DNA of 64,000 nucleotides, from positions 1-64,000 of the forward strand of contig CACBCD010000004.1 of NCBI GenBank assembly GCA_902537725.1, written 5' to 3'. Positions 1-9,533 of this stretch are shown here, in pieces. Both the position numbers and the translations under genes were made by a program. This stretch comes from an uncultured PS1 clade bacterium (GTDB taxonomy: Bacteria > Pseudomonadota > Alphaproteobacteria > MED-G09). The notes beneath the pieces were generated by a model. It was given only the letters and a program-made list of their open reading frames with translations, did no database searches and was not told the origin of the DNA. Position 1 is the stretch's first letter, and each line of letters begins with the position of its first letter.

Positions 1-1
1 A

Positions 2-55
2 GAAGTTGGTGAAGTTACAAAAATAATTTTAAACAAAGATCTAAATTTTAATTAG
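2..55 (+). CDS. C-terminal tail of an upstream gene (partial)
   Basis: An open frame runs in from the left edge and stops with TAG shortly before the recombinase gene, giving a tail EVGEVTKIILNKDLNFN. It is too short to identify by sequence. In other alphaproteobacteria aroB (3-dehydroquinate synthase) often lies near xerD and accA, so an AroB C-terminus is one guess from context only. Confidence 0.3.
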   Translation, partial: EVGEVTKIILNKDLNFN

Positions 56-73
56 ATTTAGGAAATATTTAAA

Positions 74-1105
74 TTGAATGATAATGAATTTACTAATTGG
101 GATGATTATTGGTTAATTAATTTTGAACGCCTAAATATCTTTTTTGAATATTTATATTCAATAAAAGGATTAAGTAGCAATTCTATAACATCATACAAAG
201 ATGATTTTAAAAACATCTGCTTATATGTTTGGGATAAAAATTGGTTTATTGAAAATATTGGTATTAAAAAAAAATTGGATTACTCGAAAATTAATTCAAG
301 AAAAAGTATAACTGATAAGCTATTTATTGAAAATTTTACTCATAAAATAATATCAGAATATTTTTTTGAACTTAAGAAAAAAGGTTTTAAGGAATCAACA
401 ATTAATCGTCGTTACTCTTCTTTAAATCAGTTCTTTAGTTTTGAGATTAATGAATCAAGATTAAAAGAGAACCCCCTAGATAGAATTGATAGGATTCCAT
501 TAAAAAGAGTTCTACCCGATGTTTTATCTGAGGAAGAGGTTGAAGAAATCCTAAAGTATGTAAGAAATTCAATAAATATTGGTTCTGAGAGCAAGAAAAA
601 GAAATCTCTGCGAACAGCATGTTTAGTTGAGGTTCTTTACGCCACTGGCATGAGGGTCAGTGAGTTGATAAATTTAAAATTATCTGATTTGCGTTTAAGT
701 CGGAGGATTTTAAATGTAATAGGAAAGGGAAATAAGCAGCGAATTATCCCAATTACATTAAGAGCTCATGATATCATTATAAAGTGGATGAATTATATCC
801 CTGAAAATTCAATATATCTTTTTCCGTCTTATGGAATTAATGGACATATAACGAGAGATGCAGTTAATAAATTATTAGCCGATATCTCTCTAAATACTGA
901 TATTGACAGAAAGAGATTAACTCCGCATAAATTACGCCATGCATTCGCTACTCATATAATGAATAGAGGTGCTGATTTAAGGGTAGTGCAAGAATTATTG
1001 GGCCATTCAAGTATTTCAACAACAGAAATATATACTCATATTCTTGATACAAGACTGATTGATTTATTAAAGAAATCACACCCTCTGTCAAAAGATGGTA
1101 TATAA
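74..1105 (+). CDS. xerD: Tyrosine recombinase XerD/XerC family
   Basis: This is a site-specific tyrosine recombinase of the Xer type, which resolves chromosome dimers at dif together with FtsK. An N-terminal SAM-like core-binding domain (about residues 20-130) precedes the catalytic domain. The full catalytic set is visible: R194 in GMRVSEL, K218 in the GKGNKQR hairpin, H285 and R288 in HKLRHAFATH, H311 in LLGHSSISTTEIYTH and nucleophile Y320. The protein is longer than E. coli XerD (298 residues) because of an insert around residues 60-90 and a short N-terminal extension. The start is a TTG without a strong ribosome binding site, so the true start could differ. Being directly upstream of accA is the usual alphaproteobacterial place for xerD; XerC cannot be fully excluded. 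Confidence 0.88.
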   Translation: MNDNEFTNWDDYWLINFERLNIFFEYLYSIKGLSSNSITSYKDDFKNICLYVWDKNWFIENIGIKKKLDYSKINSRKSITDKLFIENFTHKIISEYFFELKKKGFKESTINRRYSSLNQFFSFEINESRLKENPLDRIDRIPLKRVLPDVLSEEEVEEILKYVRNSINIGSESKKKKSLRTACLVEVLYATGMRVSELINLKLSDLRLSRRILNVIGKGNKQRIIPITLRAHDIIIKWMNYIPENSIYLFPSYGINGHITRDAVNKLLADISLNTDIDRKRLTPHKLRHAFATHIMNRGADLRVVQELLGHSSISTTEIYTHILDTRLIDLLKKSHPLSKDGI

Positions 1106-1135
1106 AATATTATGATTTATTAGGTAGTAACTAAA

Positions 1136-2098
1136 ATGGTAAATTATTTGAGTTTTGAAAAACCTTTATCAGTAATAGAAGGTAAAATAAGAGAGCTTAA
1201 TGAATTAAATCTTCAGGATGATAAAGGTAAGTCCTATGTTGAAGAAATCAATAAGCTTGAGGTTAAAGCTCAAGAAACCCTTGAGTCCCTGTATAAAGAT
1301 TTAAATACTTGGGAAAAAACGCAAGTTGCGAGACATCCTGAACGACCTCATTTCCTAGATTATTCTGATGGTTTAGTAAGAGATTTTGTTCAATTATCTG
1401 GTGATAGAGTTTTTGGTGAGGATAGTGCTATCATTGGTGGAATAGGTAAACTTGATAATATTTCTGTTATGCTAATAGGTCATGAAAAAGGTTATGACAC
1501 AGAAACTAGGATAAAACATAATTTTGGTATGGCTCATCCCGAGGGTTATAGAAAATCAATTAGACTTATGAATATTGCAGAAAGATTTAATTTACCTGTA
1601 ATTACTTTTGTTGATACTCCGGGGGCTTATCCTGGTATTGGAGCCGAGGAGAGAGGTCAGTCAGAGGCAATAGCTCGTTCCACTGACAGAACTTTATCGT
1701 TGGGTGTACCAGTAATATCAATCATTATTGGAGAAGGTGGTTCTGGAGGAGCAATAGCAATTGCAGCCGCAAATAAAGTACTAATGTTAGAGCATTCAAT
1801 TTATACTGTTGCTTCACCTGAGGCTTCAGCATCAATCCTTTGGAGAAGTTCAGATGAATCTAAAGTATCAGCCATTGCATCAGAAATGAAAATTACCTCT
1901 GATGATTTAAAAAAATTAGGTGTGATTGATCAAATAATTGATGAACCTATTGGAGGAGCTCACAGAGAGAGAACACAAATAGTTACTCAAACAAAAATAG
2001 CTATATTAGACAACCTAAAAGACTTGAGTGCGTTAAATTCAAAAGAATTAATTCAACAAAGGAGAGAAAAATTCTTAAAGATTGGACGAAATATTTAA
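1136..2098 (+). CDS. accA: Acetyl-CoA carboxylase carboxyltransferase subunit alpha
   Basis: The protein transfers the carboxyl group from biotin carried on AccB to acetyl-CoA, forming malonyl-CoA for fatty-acid synthesis in the cytoplasm as an AccA2D2 tetramer. At 320 residues it has the usual length. An N-terminal helical segment is followed by the crotonase-fold carboxyltransferase core with FVDTPGAYPGIGAEERGQ and the oxyanion segment GEGGSGGAIAIA, both typical of AccA. It lies 30 bases after xerD on the same strand and its last 4 bases overlap the convergent secA reading frame, so little room is left for a terminator. Confidence 0.96.
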   Translation: MVNYLSFEKPLSVIEGKIRELNELNLQDDKGKSYVEEINKLEVKAQETLESLYKDLNTWEKTQVARHPERPHFLDYSDGLVRDFVQLSGDRVFGEDSAIIGGIGKLDNISVMLIGHEKGYDTETRIKHNFGMAHPEGYRKSIRLMNIAERFNLPVITFVDTPGAYPGIGAEERGQSEAIARSTDRTLSLGVPVISIIIGEGGSGGAIAIAAANKVLMLEHSIYTVASPEASASILWRSSDESKVSAIASEMKITSDDLKKLGVIDQIIDEPIGGAHRERTQIVTQTKIAILDNLKDLSALNSKELIQQRREKFLKIGRNI

Positions 2099-3396
2099 GC
2101 TAATCTTCCGTGACAATTTTTATATTTCTTTCCAGAACCGCATGGGCACTTTTCATTTCTTCCAATTTTTCCCCAAGTTTTAGGATCATTTCGATCAAAT
2201 TCAATATTAATTCTCTTTTCTTTTAACTTTGGATGATTTCTATCAATAGACTCATTGCTATTTTGTTCTAATTTTTTGATTGCTTCCTGAGAAACCATTT
2301 TTATATGAAATAATGTTCTTGTTGTATCTTCTCTAAATTTATTAAGGAGTGTTTCAAAAAGTAAAAACGATTCAGATTTGTATTCATTTAAGGGGTCTCT
2401 TTGGCCATATCCTCTTATTCCTACTATTTGTCTTAAATCTTCAAGCTGGCTAAGATGATCAGTCCAGTTTTGATCTATAACCTGCATTAATATTGATTTT
2501 TCAAGGCTTGGAGTTATTTCCTTACCAAAACGTTCAACTTTTTCTTCATATTTATTATCAAAAAAATCATTTAACTTTTTTTCCAATATCTCTTCATCTA
2601 TTTCTGGATCTTTAATCCATTTTTCTATTGGCGAGCTATCATTAAAAATTCTTTTAAGCTCTTTTTGAATTGTTTCAATATCCCAGTCATCTATAAATGA
2701 TTTCTCTGGAATATTTTCTTGAATTATATCAAGAATTAAATCATGTCTCATTTCACGAATGGTTTCACTGACATCACTTTTTTGGAGTAGATCTAATCTT
2801 TGCTCAAAGATAACTTTTCTTTGATCATTCATAACATTATCAAACTTAAGAAGGGTTTTTCTTATTTCAAAATTTCTAGATTCTACTTTTTTTTGCGCCC
2901 TCTCAAGAGCAGTATTGATCCATGGATGTACTATAGACTCGCCTTCTTCAAGACCAAGTTTTTTTAAAACCATATCTAATCTATCTGAACCAAAAATTCT
3001 CATTAAGTCATCATCAAGACTTAAATAAAATTTTGATTTTCCTGGATCACCTTGTCTACCAGACCTTCCTCTTAGCTGGTTGTCTACCCTTCGACTTTCA
3101 TGTCTTTCAGTTCCAATAACAAATAAACCACCTGAGTTTAATGATTTATCTTTTTCCTCTTCACTTCCATTGCTTCCACCTAATTGAATATCAGTTCCAC
3201 GACCAGCCATATTTGTTGCAATTGTAACGCTTCCATATTTTCCTGCATCAGCAATGATTTCAGACTCTTTCTCATGATATTTTGCATTTAGGACATTATG
3301 TTTAATTTTCTTATTTTTTAATAACTTTGATAAATATTCGGACTTTTCAATACTGGTTGTACCTACTAAAACAGGTTGTCCTTTTTTTATTAGCAT
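2095..3396 (-). CDS. secA: Preprotein translocase ATPase SecA, C-terminal part after a frameshift
   Basis: This frame encodes the second half of SecA: the nucleotide-binding domain 2 with [23 protein letters not shown] and [12 protein letters not shown], the helical scaffold and wing domains, and a C-terminal zinc motif [13 protein letters not shown] used for SecB and ribosome contact. The apparent ATG is not a real start; the homology begins in the preceding frame. Joined to the upstream piece at the A7 run (T7 on the plus strand, 3382-3388), the two make a protein of about 866 residues, normal for SecA. It is convergent with accA, overlapping 4 bases. Confidence 0.93.
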   Translation of the reverse strand: MLIKKGQPVLVGTTSIEKSEYLSKLLKNKKIKHNVLNAKYHEKESEIIADAGKYGSVTIATNMAGRGTDIQLGGSNGSEEEKDKSLNSGGLFVIGTERHESRRVDNQLRGRSGRQGDPGKSKFYLSLDDDLMRIFGSDRLDMVLKKLGLEEGESIVHPWINTALERAQKKVESRNFEIRKTLLKFDNVMNDQRKVIFEQRLDLLQKSDVSETIREMRHDLILDIIQENIPEKSFIDDWDIETIQKELKRIFNDSSPIEKWIKDPEIDEEILEKKLNDFFDNKYEEKVERFGKEITPSLEKSILMQVIDQNWTDHLSQLEDLRQIVGIRGYGQRDPLNEYKSESFLLFETLLNKFREDTTRTLFHIKMVSQEAIKKLEQNSNESIDRNHPKLKEKRINIEFDRNDPKTWGKIGRNEKCPCGSGKKYKNCHGRLA

Positions 3397-4696
3397 TGAC
3401 TATTGAATCCAGAATTGCGTCATATTTTTCTAAAGAGGTTCTATAAATTTCATCATCTAAATCTTTTCTAGAAATACTAATATTTGAAGGTATTGCAATA
3501 ACATCAAGATTGTATATATCCATAAACTCTTCTGCTTCAGTACTGGCTGTTCCTGTCATACCAGATAATTTTTCATATAATCTGAAATAGTTTTGAAAAG
3601 TTATAGATGCCATAGTTCTGTTTTCTGGCTGGATTGCAACTCTCTCTTTCGCTTCAAGCGCTTGATGAAGACCATCAGAAAATCTTCTTCCCTCCATCAT
3701 TCTTCCAGTAAATTCGTCAATAATAATTACTTGATTATCTTTAACTAAATAATCTGTATCTTTATTAAATATTTTGTGGGCTTTTAAAGCTTGATTAATA
3801 TGATGTATAAGATTCACATTCTCCATATCATAAACACTAGAATTGTCTTTCATAAGACCAAGCCCAGGAAGAATTTTATCTAGAAAATCATTCCCTTCAT
3901 CGCTTAACATTACATTTTTGGACTTTTCATCAATTTCATAGTGATTATCTTCAATTTTAGGAATTACTCTATTAATTTTATTATAAAGTTCAGTTTTATC
4001 CTCTACTTGCCCAGATATTATAAGAGGAGTTCTGGCTTCATCTATTAAAATAGAGTCAACTTCATCAACAATTGCAAAATAGTGGCCTCTTTGAGATAAT
4101 TGATCCACATTGTATTTCATGTTATCCCTAAGGTAATCAAAACCAAATTCATTATTAGTTCCGTAAGTAATATCGGCTTGATATGCAGCCTTTTTATCAT
4201 CTTCATTTAACTCAGATGTGACAGTACCTACTGTCATTCCAAGAAAATTATATATTTGGCCCATCCACTCAGCATCTCTTTTTGCTAGATATTCATTTAC
4301 TGTGATCACATGAACACCCTTGCCTGTAAGAGCGTTTAAATAAGCCGGAAGAGTTGCAACAAGGGTTTTTCCCTCACCAGTTTTCATCTCAGTAATATTA
4401 CCTTTATTTAAAACAAGCCCTCCTAAAATTTGTACATCATAATGTCTTTGTCCAAGAGTCCTTTTCGCTGCTTCCCTGACAATCGCAAAGGCATCATTGG
4501 TAATATCTTCTATTTTAGTTTTGTCTTTTAATAGTTCTTTAAATTCAAAGGTTTTATCTTTTAGTTCTTCATCAGAAAATTTTTCGTACTTTTCCTCTAA
4601 TTCATTAATTGCATGAACCTGATCTTTGTATTTTTTTAATTTTCTCTCATTACTTGAGCCAAAAATACTATTTAAAATTGAATTGAGTGCTGGCAT
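3347..4696 (-). CDS. secA: Preprotein translocase ATPase SecA, N-terminal part before a frameshift
   Basis: SecA is the motor that drives unfolded preproteins through SecYEG. This frame carries the N-terminal ATPase domain with Walker A ([13 protein letters not shown]), the DEVD box in [17 protein letters not shown], the preprotein cross-linking domain and the start of the second nucleotide-binding domain. After DSIVNANKK the frame leaves the family and ends in 11 unrelated residues. Dropping one A from AATAAAAAAAGGACAACC restores the frame into [10 protein letters not shown]. SecA is essential, so an assembly error in the homopolymer or slippage at A7 is likelier than loss of function. A TTGACA-17-TAAATG promoter lies upstream. 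Confidence 0.93.
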   Translation of the reverse strand: MPALNSILNSIFGSSNERKLKKYKDQVHAINELEEKYEKFSDEELKDKTFEFKELLKDKTKIEDITNDAFAIVREAAKRTLGQRHYDVQILGGLVLNKGNITEMKTGEGKTLVATLPAYLNALTGKGVHVITVNEYLAKRDAEWMGQIYNFLGMTVGTVTSELNEDDKKAAYQADITYGTNNEFGFDYLRDNMKYNVDQLSQRGHYFAIVDEVDSILIDEARTPLIISGQVEDKTELYNKINRVIPKIEDNHYEIDEKSKNVMLSDEGNDFLDKILPGLGLMKDNSSVYDMENVNLIHHINQALKAHKIFNKDTDYLVKDNQVIIIDEFTGRMMEGRRFSDGLHQALEAKERVAIQPENRTMASITFQNYFRLYEKLSGMTGTASTEAEEFMDIYNLDVIAIPSNISISRKDLDDEIYRTSLEKYDAILDSIVNANKKRTTCFSRYNQY

Positions 4697-4736
4697 AAAA
4701 CTTTATTTCCATTATTTTTTTTAATAATAATATACT

Positions 4737-4765
4737 CATTTAGGAAGAGCATATAGAGTTGTCAA
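4737..4765 (-). promoter_or_regulatory. Candidate secA sigma-70 promoter
   Basis: On the minus strand TTGACA (4765-4760) is followed after 17 bases by TAAATG (4742-4737), about 40 bases before the secA ATG. The -35 hexamer is a perfect consensus match, the -10 is weaker. No transcript data support it. Confidence 0.4.
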
Positions 4766-4845
4766 CTATAGTAAGTAAACATATTGGCATACAATAATAT
4801 ATAGATTATTACCTTTAATATGATTTTTAATTTAATAGGAACAAA

Positions 4846-6087
4846 ATGATTAAGAAAATATCACCGCTTGCACCTGAAAATTTTCCTAAGTTACCTTATG
4901 TAAAAGGTGTTTTAATAGGTACAGCAAAATCGGGAACAAAATATAAGGGCAGAAGAGATATTTTTACTGCTATTTTTGAAAAGGGAACAGCTGTAGCTGG
5001 TGCATTTACTCAATCTGATATCAAAGCTGAGCCAGTTGAATTTTGCAGAAAAAATATCATTGACGGATCAGCTAGAGTCCTTGTTGTTAATGCTGGCTTT
5101 GCTAATGCTTTTACAGGTAAGAAGGGTAAAAAAATCAATAAATCAATTTCTTCAAATATAAAAAAAATTATTAAATGTAGAGAAAAAGATATTTTTATTT
5201 GTTCTACAGGTGTTATTGGTGAAAATATTCCTTTAAGACCAACAAACAAAGCCATTTCACTCTCCTTAAAGACAGAAGAAAATAAATGGGAAAATGCTGC
5301 AAAATCAATTATGACAACTGATACTTTTGCTAAGGCAGCAGGAAAGAAGATTATTATAGATGATAAAGAAATATCTTTAGTTGGAATAGCCAAGGGTTCT
5401 GGAATGATATCACCAAATATGGCAACAATGTTAGCTTTTATCTTTACAGATGCTCTAATTGATAAAACAGTTCTTCAAACACTTCTAAATATTGAATTAA
5501 GAAATAGTTTTAATGCAATTACTGTTGATGGAGATACCTCCACTAACGATACAGTTTTAGCGTTTGCAACTGGAAAAGCCATGGACGGTAAAAATGAAAA
5601 AATAATTTCAAGAACTAGTGATCCAAGATTAAAAAAGTTTAGAGAGGCTTTTTCTGAAATAATGCACGATCTTGCAATTCAAATTATTAGAGACGGTGAA
5701 GGTGCAAGCAAACTTATTCAAATAAAAGTTTCTGGTGCAGAAAATACCTCATCAGCAAAAAAGATAGCAAGGTCTATTGCAGATTCTCCTTTAGTGAAAA
5801 CTGCAGTTGGTGCCTCTGATCCTAATTGGGGAAGAATTATAATGGCTATAGGAAAAGCAAAAGAAAAAATAAATGCAAAGAAAATTAATTTAAGAATAGG
5901 TAGTAATACCGTCATAAAAAATGGTGAGGTTTCAAGATCGTATTCAGAGGTAAGAACTAAAAAATATATGAGTGGTAAGGATATTTTATTAGATATAAAT
6001 CTTGGTCTAGGTTCTGGTTTTTCTCAAATTTGGACCTGTGATTTAACTGAGGGTTATATCAAAATTAATGCGGATTATAGAAGTTAA
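4846..6087 (+). CDS. argJ: Bifunctional glutamate N-acetyltransferase / amino-acid N-acetyltransferase ArgJ
   Basis: ArgJ moves the acetyl group from N-acetylornithine to glutamate (and in the bifunctional form also from acetyl-CoA), recycling acetyl groups in arginine synthesis. The protein is 413 residues, the usual size for the proenzyme. The self-cleavage region is present as KGSGMISPNMATMLAF, where the Thr of ATML becomes the N-terminal nucleophile of the beta chain. Further family blocks are TVDGDTSTNDT, RDGEGASKLI and ASDPNWGR. An AGGAAC sequence lies upstream of the ATG. It is divergent from secA and is followed by mutT 11 bases later, a common alphaproteobacterial order. Confidence 0.96.
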   Translation: MIKKISPLAPENFPKLPYVKGVLIGTAKSGTKYKGRRDIFTAIFEKGTAVAGAFTQSDIKAEPVEFCRKNIIDGSARVLVVNAGFANAFTGKKGKKINKSISSNIKKIIKCREKDIFICSTGVIGENIPLRPTNKAISLSLKTEENKWENAAKSIMTTDTFAKAAGKKIIIDDKEISLVGIAKGSGMISPNMATMLAFIFTDALIDKTVLQTLLNIELRNSFNAITVDGDTSTNDTVLAFATGKAMDGKNEKIISRTSDPRLKKFREAFSEIMHDLAIQIIRDGEGASKLIQIKVSGAENTSSAKKIARSIADSPLVKTAVGASDPNWGRIIMAIGKAKEKINAKKINLRIGSNTVIKNGEVSRSYSEVRTKKYMSGKDILLDINLGLGSGFSQIWTCDLTEGYIKINADYRS

Positions 6088-6098
6088 TAAAAAATTAA

Positions 6099-6509
6099 AT
6101 GGAAAAATTACCAATAAAAATGGTTTCAGCTATAGCCTTGGTCGATATTGATAATAAAGTTTTGATTGCTCAAAGACCTAAAAATAAATTTATGGAGAGT
6201 TTCTGGGAGTTTCCTGGCGGAAAGATTGAGGAAAATGAATCTCCAGATGAATGTATTGTAAGAGAAGTCAGAGAAGAGCTTGGGGTAGATATAAGTAATT
6301 CATGCTTTTCGCCGTTAACTTTTACTACATTTGATTATGAAGATTTTTCTGTAATAATTTTCTTATATTTGAGTCGAGAATGGGAAGGCTTTATAAAAGG
6401 AAAAGAAAACCAAAATTTAAAATGGGTTCGACCAAATGAGATGTTTGAAATTAATATGCTTCCAGCAGATATACCTTTGATTTCCTTCATAAGGGATAAT
6501 GTTTCATAG
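6099..6509 (+). CDS. mutT: Nudix hydrolase, MutT-like 8-oxo-dGTP diphosphatase
   Basis: MutT hydrolyses oxidised 8-oxo-dGTP to the monophosphate and so prevents A:T to C:G transversions. The 136-residue protein contains a complete Nudix box, GGKIEENESPDECIVREVRE followed by ELGV, at about residues 37-60. The N-terminal SAIALVDIDNKVLIAQRPKN is typical of the MutT branch. The gene follows argJ by 11 bases and probably shares its transcript. The exact nucleotide substrate cannot be read from sequence, but position next to secA and argJ matches mutT in related genomes. Confidence 0.88.
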   Translation: MEKLPIKMVSAIALVDIDNKVLIAQRPKNKFMESFWEFPGGKIEENESPDECIVREVREELGVDISNSCFSPLTFTTFDYEDFSVIIFLYLSREWEGFIKGKENQNLKWVRPNEMFEINMLPADIPLISFIRDNVS

Positions 6510-6565
6510 GCTTCTCTGAATTGGATTAATGGTCTAAAATAAAATTTAAAAATTAGGAATCAGTT

Positions 6566-7597
6566 ATGTTTTTCTATCCTTTGTTAAAATCTTTACTTTT
6601 TTATTTTGACGCTGAGCTTGCTCATAGAATTACAATTAATCTTCTAAAAACATATCAAATAAAGAATAGTATAGAACATCAATCACTCAAGAGTAATATA
6701 TTTGGTTTAAATTTTCCAAACCCAGTTGGCCTTGCTGCTGGATTTGATAAAAATTCTGAAGTCCCAAAAAACATTATTAATTTAGGTTTTGGTTTTTCAG
6801 AGGTTGGAACAGTTACTCCTCTACCACAAAAAGGCAATCCTAAACCAAGAGTATTTAGATTAAAAAATAATCAAGCAATTATTAATCGATTGGGTTTTAA
6901 TAATGATGGTTTTGAGATTGTAAAAAAAAGATTAAGCAAAATAGGAAAAAATAATATTGGAGTTAATATTGGAGCTAATAAAAATAGTGAAGATTTTATA
7001 AATGATTATTTGAAGGGTATAGAATTTTTTTCATCGGTAGCTTCCTATTTAACTATAAATATTTCATCACCAAATACACCTGGTTTAAGAGATCTTGAGG
7101 CTATTGAGAATTTCGGTTTACTATTAAGTGGGATTGACGAATTAAGGTCAAAATCAAAAGATATTAAATTACCTATTTTAATTAAAATATCTCCTGATAT
7201 AAATCAGGATGATTTAGAAATTTTATGTGAGAGAGTATTATCTAGTTCTGTTGATGGACTAATTATTTCTAACACTACAATTTCTAGGTATTCCATAGAT
7301 AGTTCAGAAGCGGGAGGTTTGTCAGGTCAGCCTATTTTTGACTCATCAACAAGCATGTTGAATAAGGTTTATAAATACACTGACGGAAAAATTCCTCTAA
7401 TAGGAGTTGGTGGTATTGACTCTGCAGAAAAAGCTTACAAAAAAATAAAAAATGGTGCTAGCTTAATTCAACTTTATACTGGTTTGGTTTATAAAGGACC
7501 AAAACTAATTACTGAAATAAATAAAGGTCTTATTAAGTTTATTGAAAAAGATGGATTTAATAATATTTCTGAAGCAGTGGGGGTGGAAGTTAATTAA
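6566..7597 (+). CDS. pyrD: Dihydroorotate dehydrogenase (quinone), class 2
   Basis: PyrD oxidises dihydroorotate to orotate in pyrimidine synthesis and passes electrons to membrane quinone. Features of class 2 are the N-terminal membrane-associating helix (YPLLKSLLFYFDAELAHRIT) and the 343-residue length. FMN and substrate blocks are visible: NPVGLAAGFDKN, GFSEVGTVTP, RLGFNNDG, NISSPNTPGLR with the catalytic Ser, and GVGGIDSAEKAYKKIKNGAS near the end. A GGAA sequence precedes the ATG. The ArsC-family gene begins at the base after its stop codon, so the two are very likely co-transcribed and possibly translationally coupled. Confidence 0.96.
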   Translation: MFFYPLLKSLLFYFDAELAHRITINLLKTYQIKNSIEHQSLKSNIFGLNFPNPVGLAAGFDKNSEVPKNIINLGFGFSEVGTVTPLPQKGNPKPRVFRLKNNQAIINRLGFNNDGFEIVKKRLSKIGKNNIGVNIGANKNSEDFINDYLKGIEFFSSVASYLTINISSPNTPGLRDLEAIENFGLLLSGIDELRSKSKDIKLPILIKISPDINQDDLEILCERVLSSSVDGLIISNTTISRYSIDSSEAGGLSGQPIFDSSTSMLNKVYKYTDGKIPLIGVGGIDSAEKAYKKIKNGASLIQLYTGLVYKGPKLITEINKGLIKFIEKDGFNNISEAVGVEVN

Positions 7598-7945
7598 ATG
7601 AAAGTAAAAATATATCATAACCCAAGATGCTCTAAATCACGTCAAACTCTAGAGATTCTTAATAGAAAAAACTTAGATATAGATATAGTAGAGTATTTGA
7701 AATCACCCTTGGATATTAATGAGATTTCTAATCTTTTAAAAAAACTAGGTTATACCGCAAGAGATTTACTAAGAAAAGGTGAAGATGTTTACAAAAATGA
7801 AAATCTCTCTGATAGGAGTCTTACCGAAGATTTTTTAATTGATATGATGTCAAAAAACCCAATTTTAATTGAGAGACCTATTGTTGTCTCTAACGGTAAA
7901 GCGGTTATTGGAAGACCCCCTGAAAAGGTTTTAGAGATTTTATGA
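7598..7945 (+). CDS. arsC: Arsenate reductase (glutaredoxin) family protein ArsC
   Basis: The 115-residue thioredoxin-fold protein has the ArsC signature YHNPRCSKSRQTLEIL with the catalytic Cys near residue 11, and ERPIVVSNGKAVIGRPPE with the arginines that hold arsenate in the E. coli R773 enzyme. It would reduce arsenate to arsenite using glutathione and glutaredoxin. No arsenite exporter or ArsR regulator is nearby, so it is a housekeeping copy rather than part of an ars operon, and a general thiol-reductase role is possible. The ATG directly follows the pyrD stop; its end overlaps the TetR gene by 4 bases. Confidence 0.88.
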   Translation: MKVKIYHNPRCSKSRQTLEILNRKNLDIDIVEYLKSPLDINEISNLLKKLGYTARDLLRKGEDVYKNENLSDRSLTEDFLIDMMSKNPILIERPIVVSNGKAVIGRPPEKVLEIL

Positions 7946-8547
7946 CAGTTAATAATAGTCATAATAATGGTGCTAGAGAGACAAATAAAATAAAAAATCG
8001 TCAAGCAATTATTGAGGCTGGTATTCAGACCTTCATTGCCAAAGGTGTTGCTGAAACAACTGTAAGAGATATTATACGTTCAACAGGATTAGCGTCTGGT
8101 ACTTTCTATAATTATTTTAATTCTAAGGAAGAAGTACTGGTCGCCATTTTTGACGATTTTGCAAAAGAAATTGGTAAAACTGTAAGAGATGACAGTGTTC
8201 AGCCTAAAAATTTTGAAGAATTTCTTCGAGTAAAATTAACACGTTTTTTTAAATTTGTTTCTTCTAAACCTGAAATTTTTATGATTATGAGTAATAATCA
8301 TAATTTAGTTAATACTTTTAGTATAAATACGCATCAGTTTGTTATAGAAATTGATTACCTTAAAGAAGAAATAAATGATTATATTGAGAAGGGTATATTC
8401 CCTAGTTTTGATGTCGATCTTTTCGCTTTAGTTATTCGTCCTATTACCGATTCCCTTGCGCAGGAAATGATGTCCCAAAAAAAAATTGATATTAATAAAT
8501 ATACTGAAAAATGTATTAATTTCTTAACTAGAGGCCTCGGAGTATAA
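7942..8547 (+). CDS. TetR/AcrR family transcriptional regulator
   Basis: A 201-residue one-component repressor. The N-terminal helix-turn-helix domain (about residues 17-65) is clear: RQAIIEAGIQTFIAKGVAETTVRDI followed by STGLASGTFYNYFNSKEEVLVAIF. The C-terminal ligand-binding part is not assignable. It starts inside the end of the ArsC-family gene (ATGA overlap) and is followed 2 bases later by a quinone oxidoreductase gene, so it probably controls that oxidoreductase or the operon. The inducer is unknown. Confidence 0.9.
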   Translation: MTVNNSHNNGARETNKIKNRQAIIEAGIQTFIAKGVAETTVRDIIRSTGLASGTFYNYFNSKEEVLVAIFDDFAKEIGKTVRDDSVQPKNFEEFLRVKLTRFFKFVSSKPEIFMIMSNNHNLVNTFSINTHQFVIEIDYLKEEINDYIEKGIFPSFDVDLFALVIRPITDSLAQEMMSQKKIDINKYTEKCINFLTRGLGV

Positions 8548-8549
8548 TT

Positions 8550-9527
8550 ATGTATCGTTCTGTTGTTGTTCATGAGTTATCTGATAATTTTTCAAATATA
8601 TCTGTTGAAACTTTTGAGAGGCAAGATCTTCAACCTGATGAGTTAAGGATAAAAGTTAAATCTGCATCAGTAAACTTTCCTGACCTATTAATGACTGCAG
8701 GTTTGTATCAGTATAAGCCTGAAGTTCCTTTTATTTTAGGAATGGAGTCTTCTGGTATTGTTATTGAAAAAGGAATAGGTGTTGAAAATTTTGAAATTAA
8801 TGATGAAGTTATTGTTAGCTCTTTTACTGGCTCTTTTTCTGAAGAGTTATGTGTTGATAAAATTAAAGTAAGGAAAAAACCTCAAGGACTTTCTTGGGAG
8901 CAAGCATCTACCTATACAGTTGCTTATTTAACCGCCTATGTTTCTTTAGTTACGAAAGGTAATTTGAGATCTGGTGAAACATTGTTAGTTCATGGCGCTG
9001 CTGGAGGAGTTGGTCTTGCTGCTGTGGATATTGGCAGGTTTATTGGTGCAAAAGTTATAGCTGTTGCCTCAACTCAAGAAAAAAGAGACTTTCTTTTATC
9101 TTATGGCGCCAATTTTGCAATATCACCAGAGAAAGGTTTTAAGGATTATGTTAAGGAGCTAACTAATAATAAAGGTGCCGATGTAATTTACGACCCTGTT
9201 GGTGGTGATGTTTTTGATGAGTCAATAAGGTGTATAGCCTGGAATGGAAGACTTCTTGTTATTGGTTTTGCTTCGGGAAGAATACCATCAGTTCCGGCTA
9301 ATATGCCATTAATTAAGGGCTTTTCAGTTATTGGTGTAAGAGCAGGTGAGTATGGTAGAAGAAGCCCTGAGGAAGGTAAAAAACATTTCGAGGAAATAGA
9401 TAAACTCATAAGCAATGGATCTCTCAATCCCCATATCCATAAAATATACTCTCTTGATGGAACTATTGAGGCTTTAAAAGAGTTAGACGAAAGACGTGTT
9501 ATTGGTAAAGTTTGTATAAATCCATAA
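8550..9527 (+). CDS. Zinc-independent MDR family NAD(P)H:quinone oxidoreductase
   Basis: A 325-residue medium-chain dehydrogenase/reductase. The GroES-like N-terminal half lacks the zinc ligands of alcohol dehydrogenases. The Rossmann half has VHGAAGGVGLAAVDIGRF, the NADPH-binding motif of the QOR branch, and later DVIYDPVGGDVFDES. The family reduces quinones or alpha,beta-unsaturated carbonyls with NADPH in the cytoplasm. It sits 2 bases after a TetR gene, which suggests substrate-responsive control. The substrate cannot be named from sequence; acyl-CoA-type enoyl reductase activity is an alternative. Confidence 0.88.
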   Translation: MYRSVVVHELSDNFSNISVETFERQDLQPDELRIKVKSASVNFPDLLMTAGLYQYKPEVPFILGMESSGIVIEKGIGVENFEINDEVIVSSFTGSFSEELCVDKIKVRKKPQGLSWEQASTYTVAYLTAYVSLVTKGNLRSGETLLVHGAAGGVGLAAVDIGRFIGAKVIAVASTQEKRDFLLSYGANFAISPEKGFKDYVKELTNNKGADVIYDPVGGDVFDESIRCIAWNGRLLVIGFASGRIPSVPANMPLIKGFSVIGVRAGEYGRRSPEEGKKHFEEIDKLISNGSLNPHIHKIYSLDGTIEALKELDERRVIGKVCINP

Positions 9528-9533
9528 ATTTTA

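Noticed and set aside
4750-4772. Near-palindrome TATAGAGTTGTCAACTATAG as an operator between secA and argJ
   Set aside because: It is imperfect and overlaps the likely secA -35 box, which explains the TTGACA core.
5010-5393. Minus-strand ORFs opposite argJ, and similar track lines opposite other genes
   Set aside because: They are shadows of conserved coding sequence in another frame, without ribosome sites or family similarity.
7598-7945. An arsenic resistance operon
   Set aside because: Only an ArsC-family gene is present, in the common pyrD-adjacent place; no arsB, acr3 or arsR is found.
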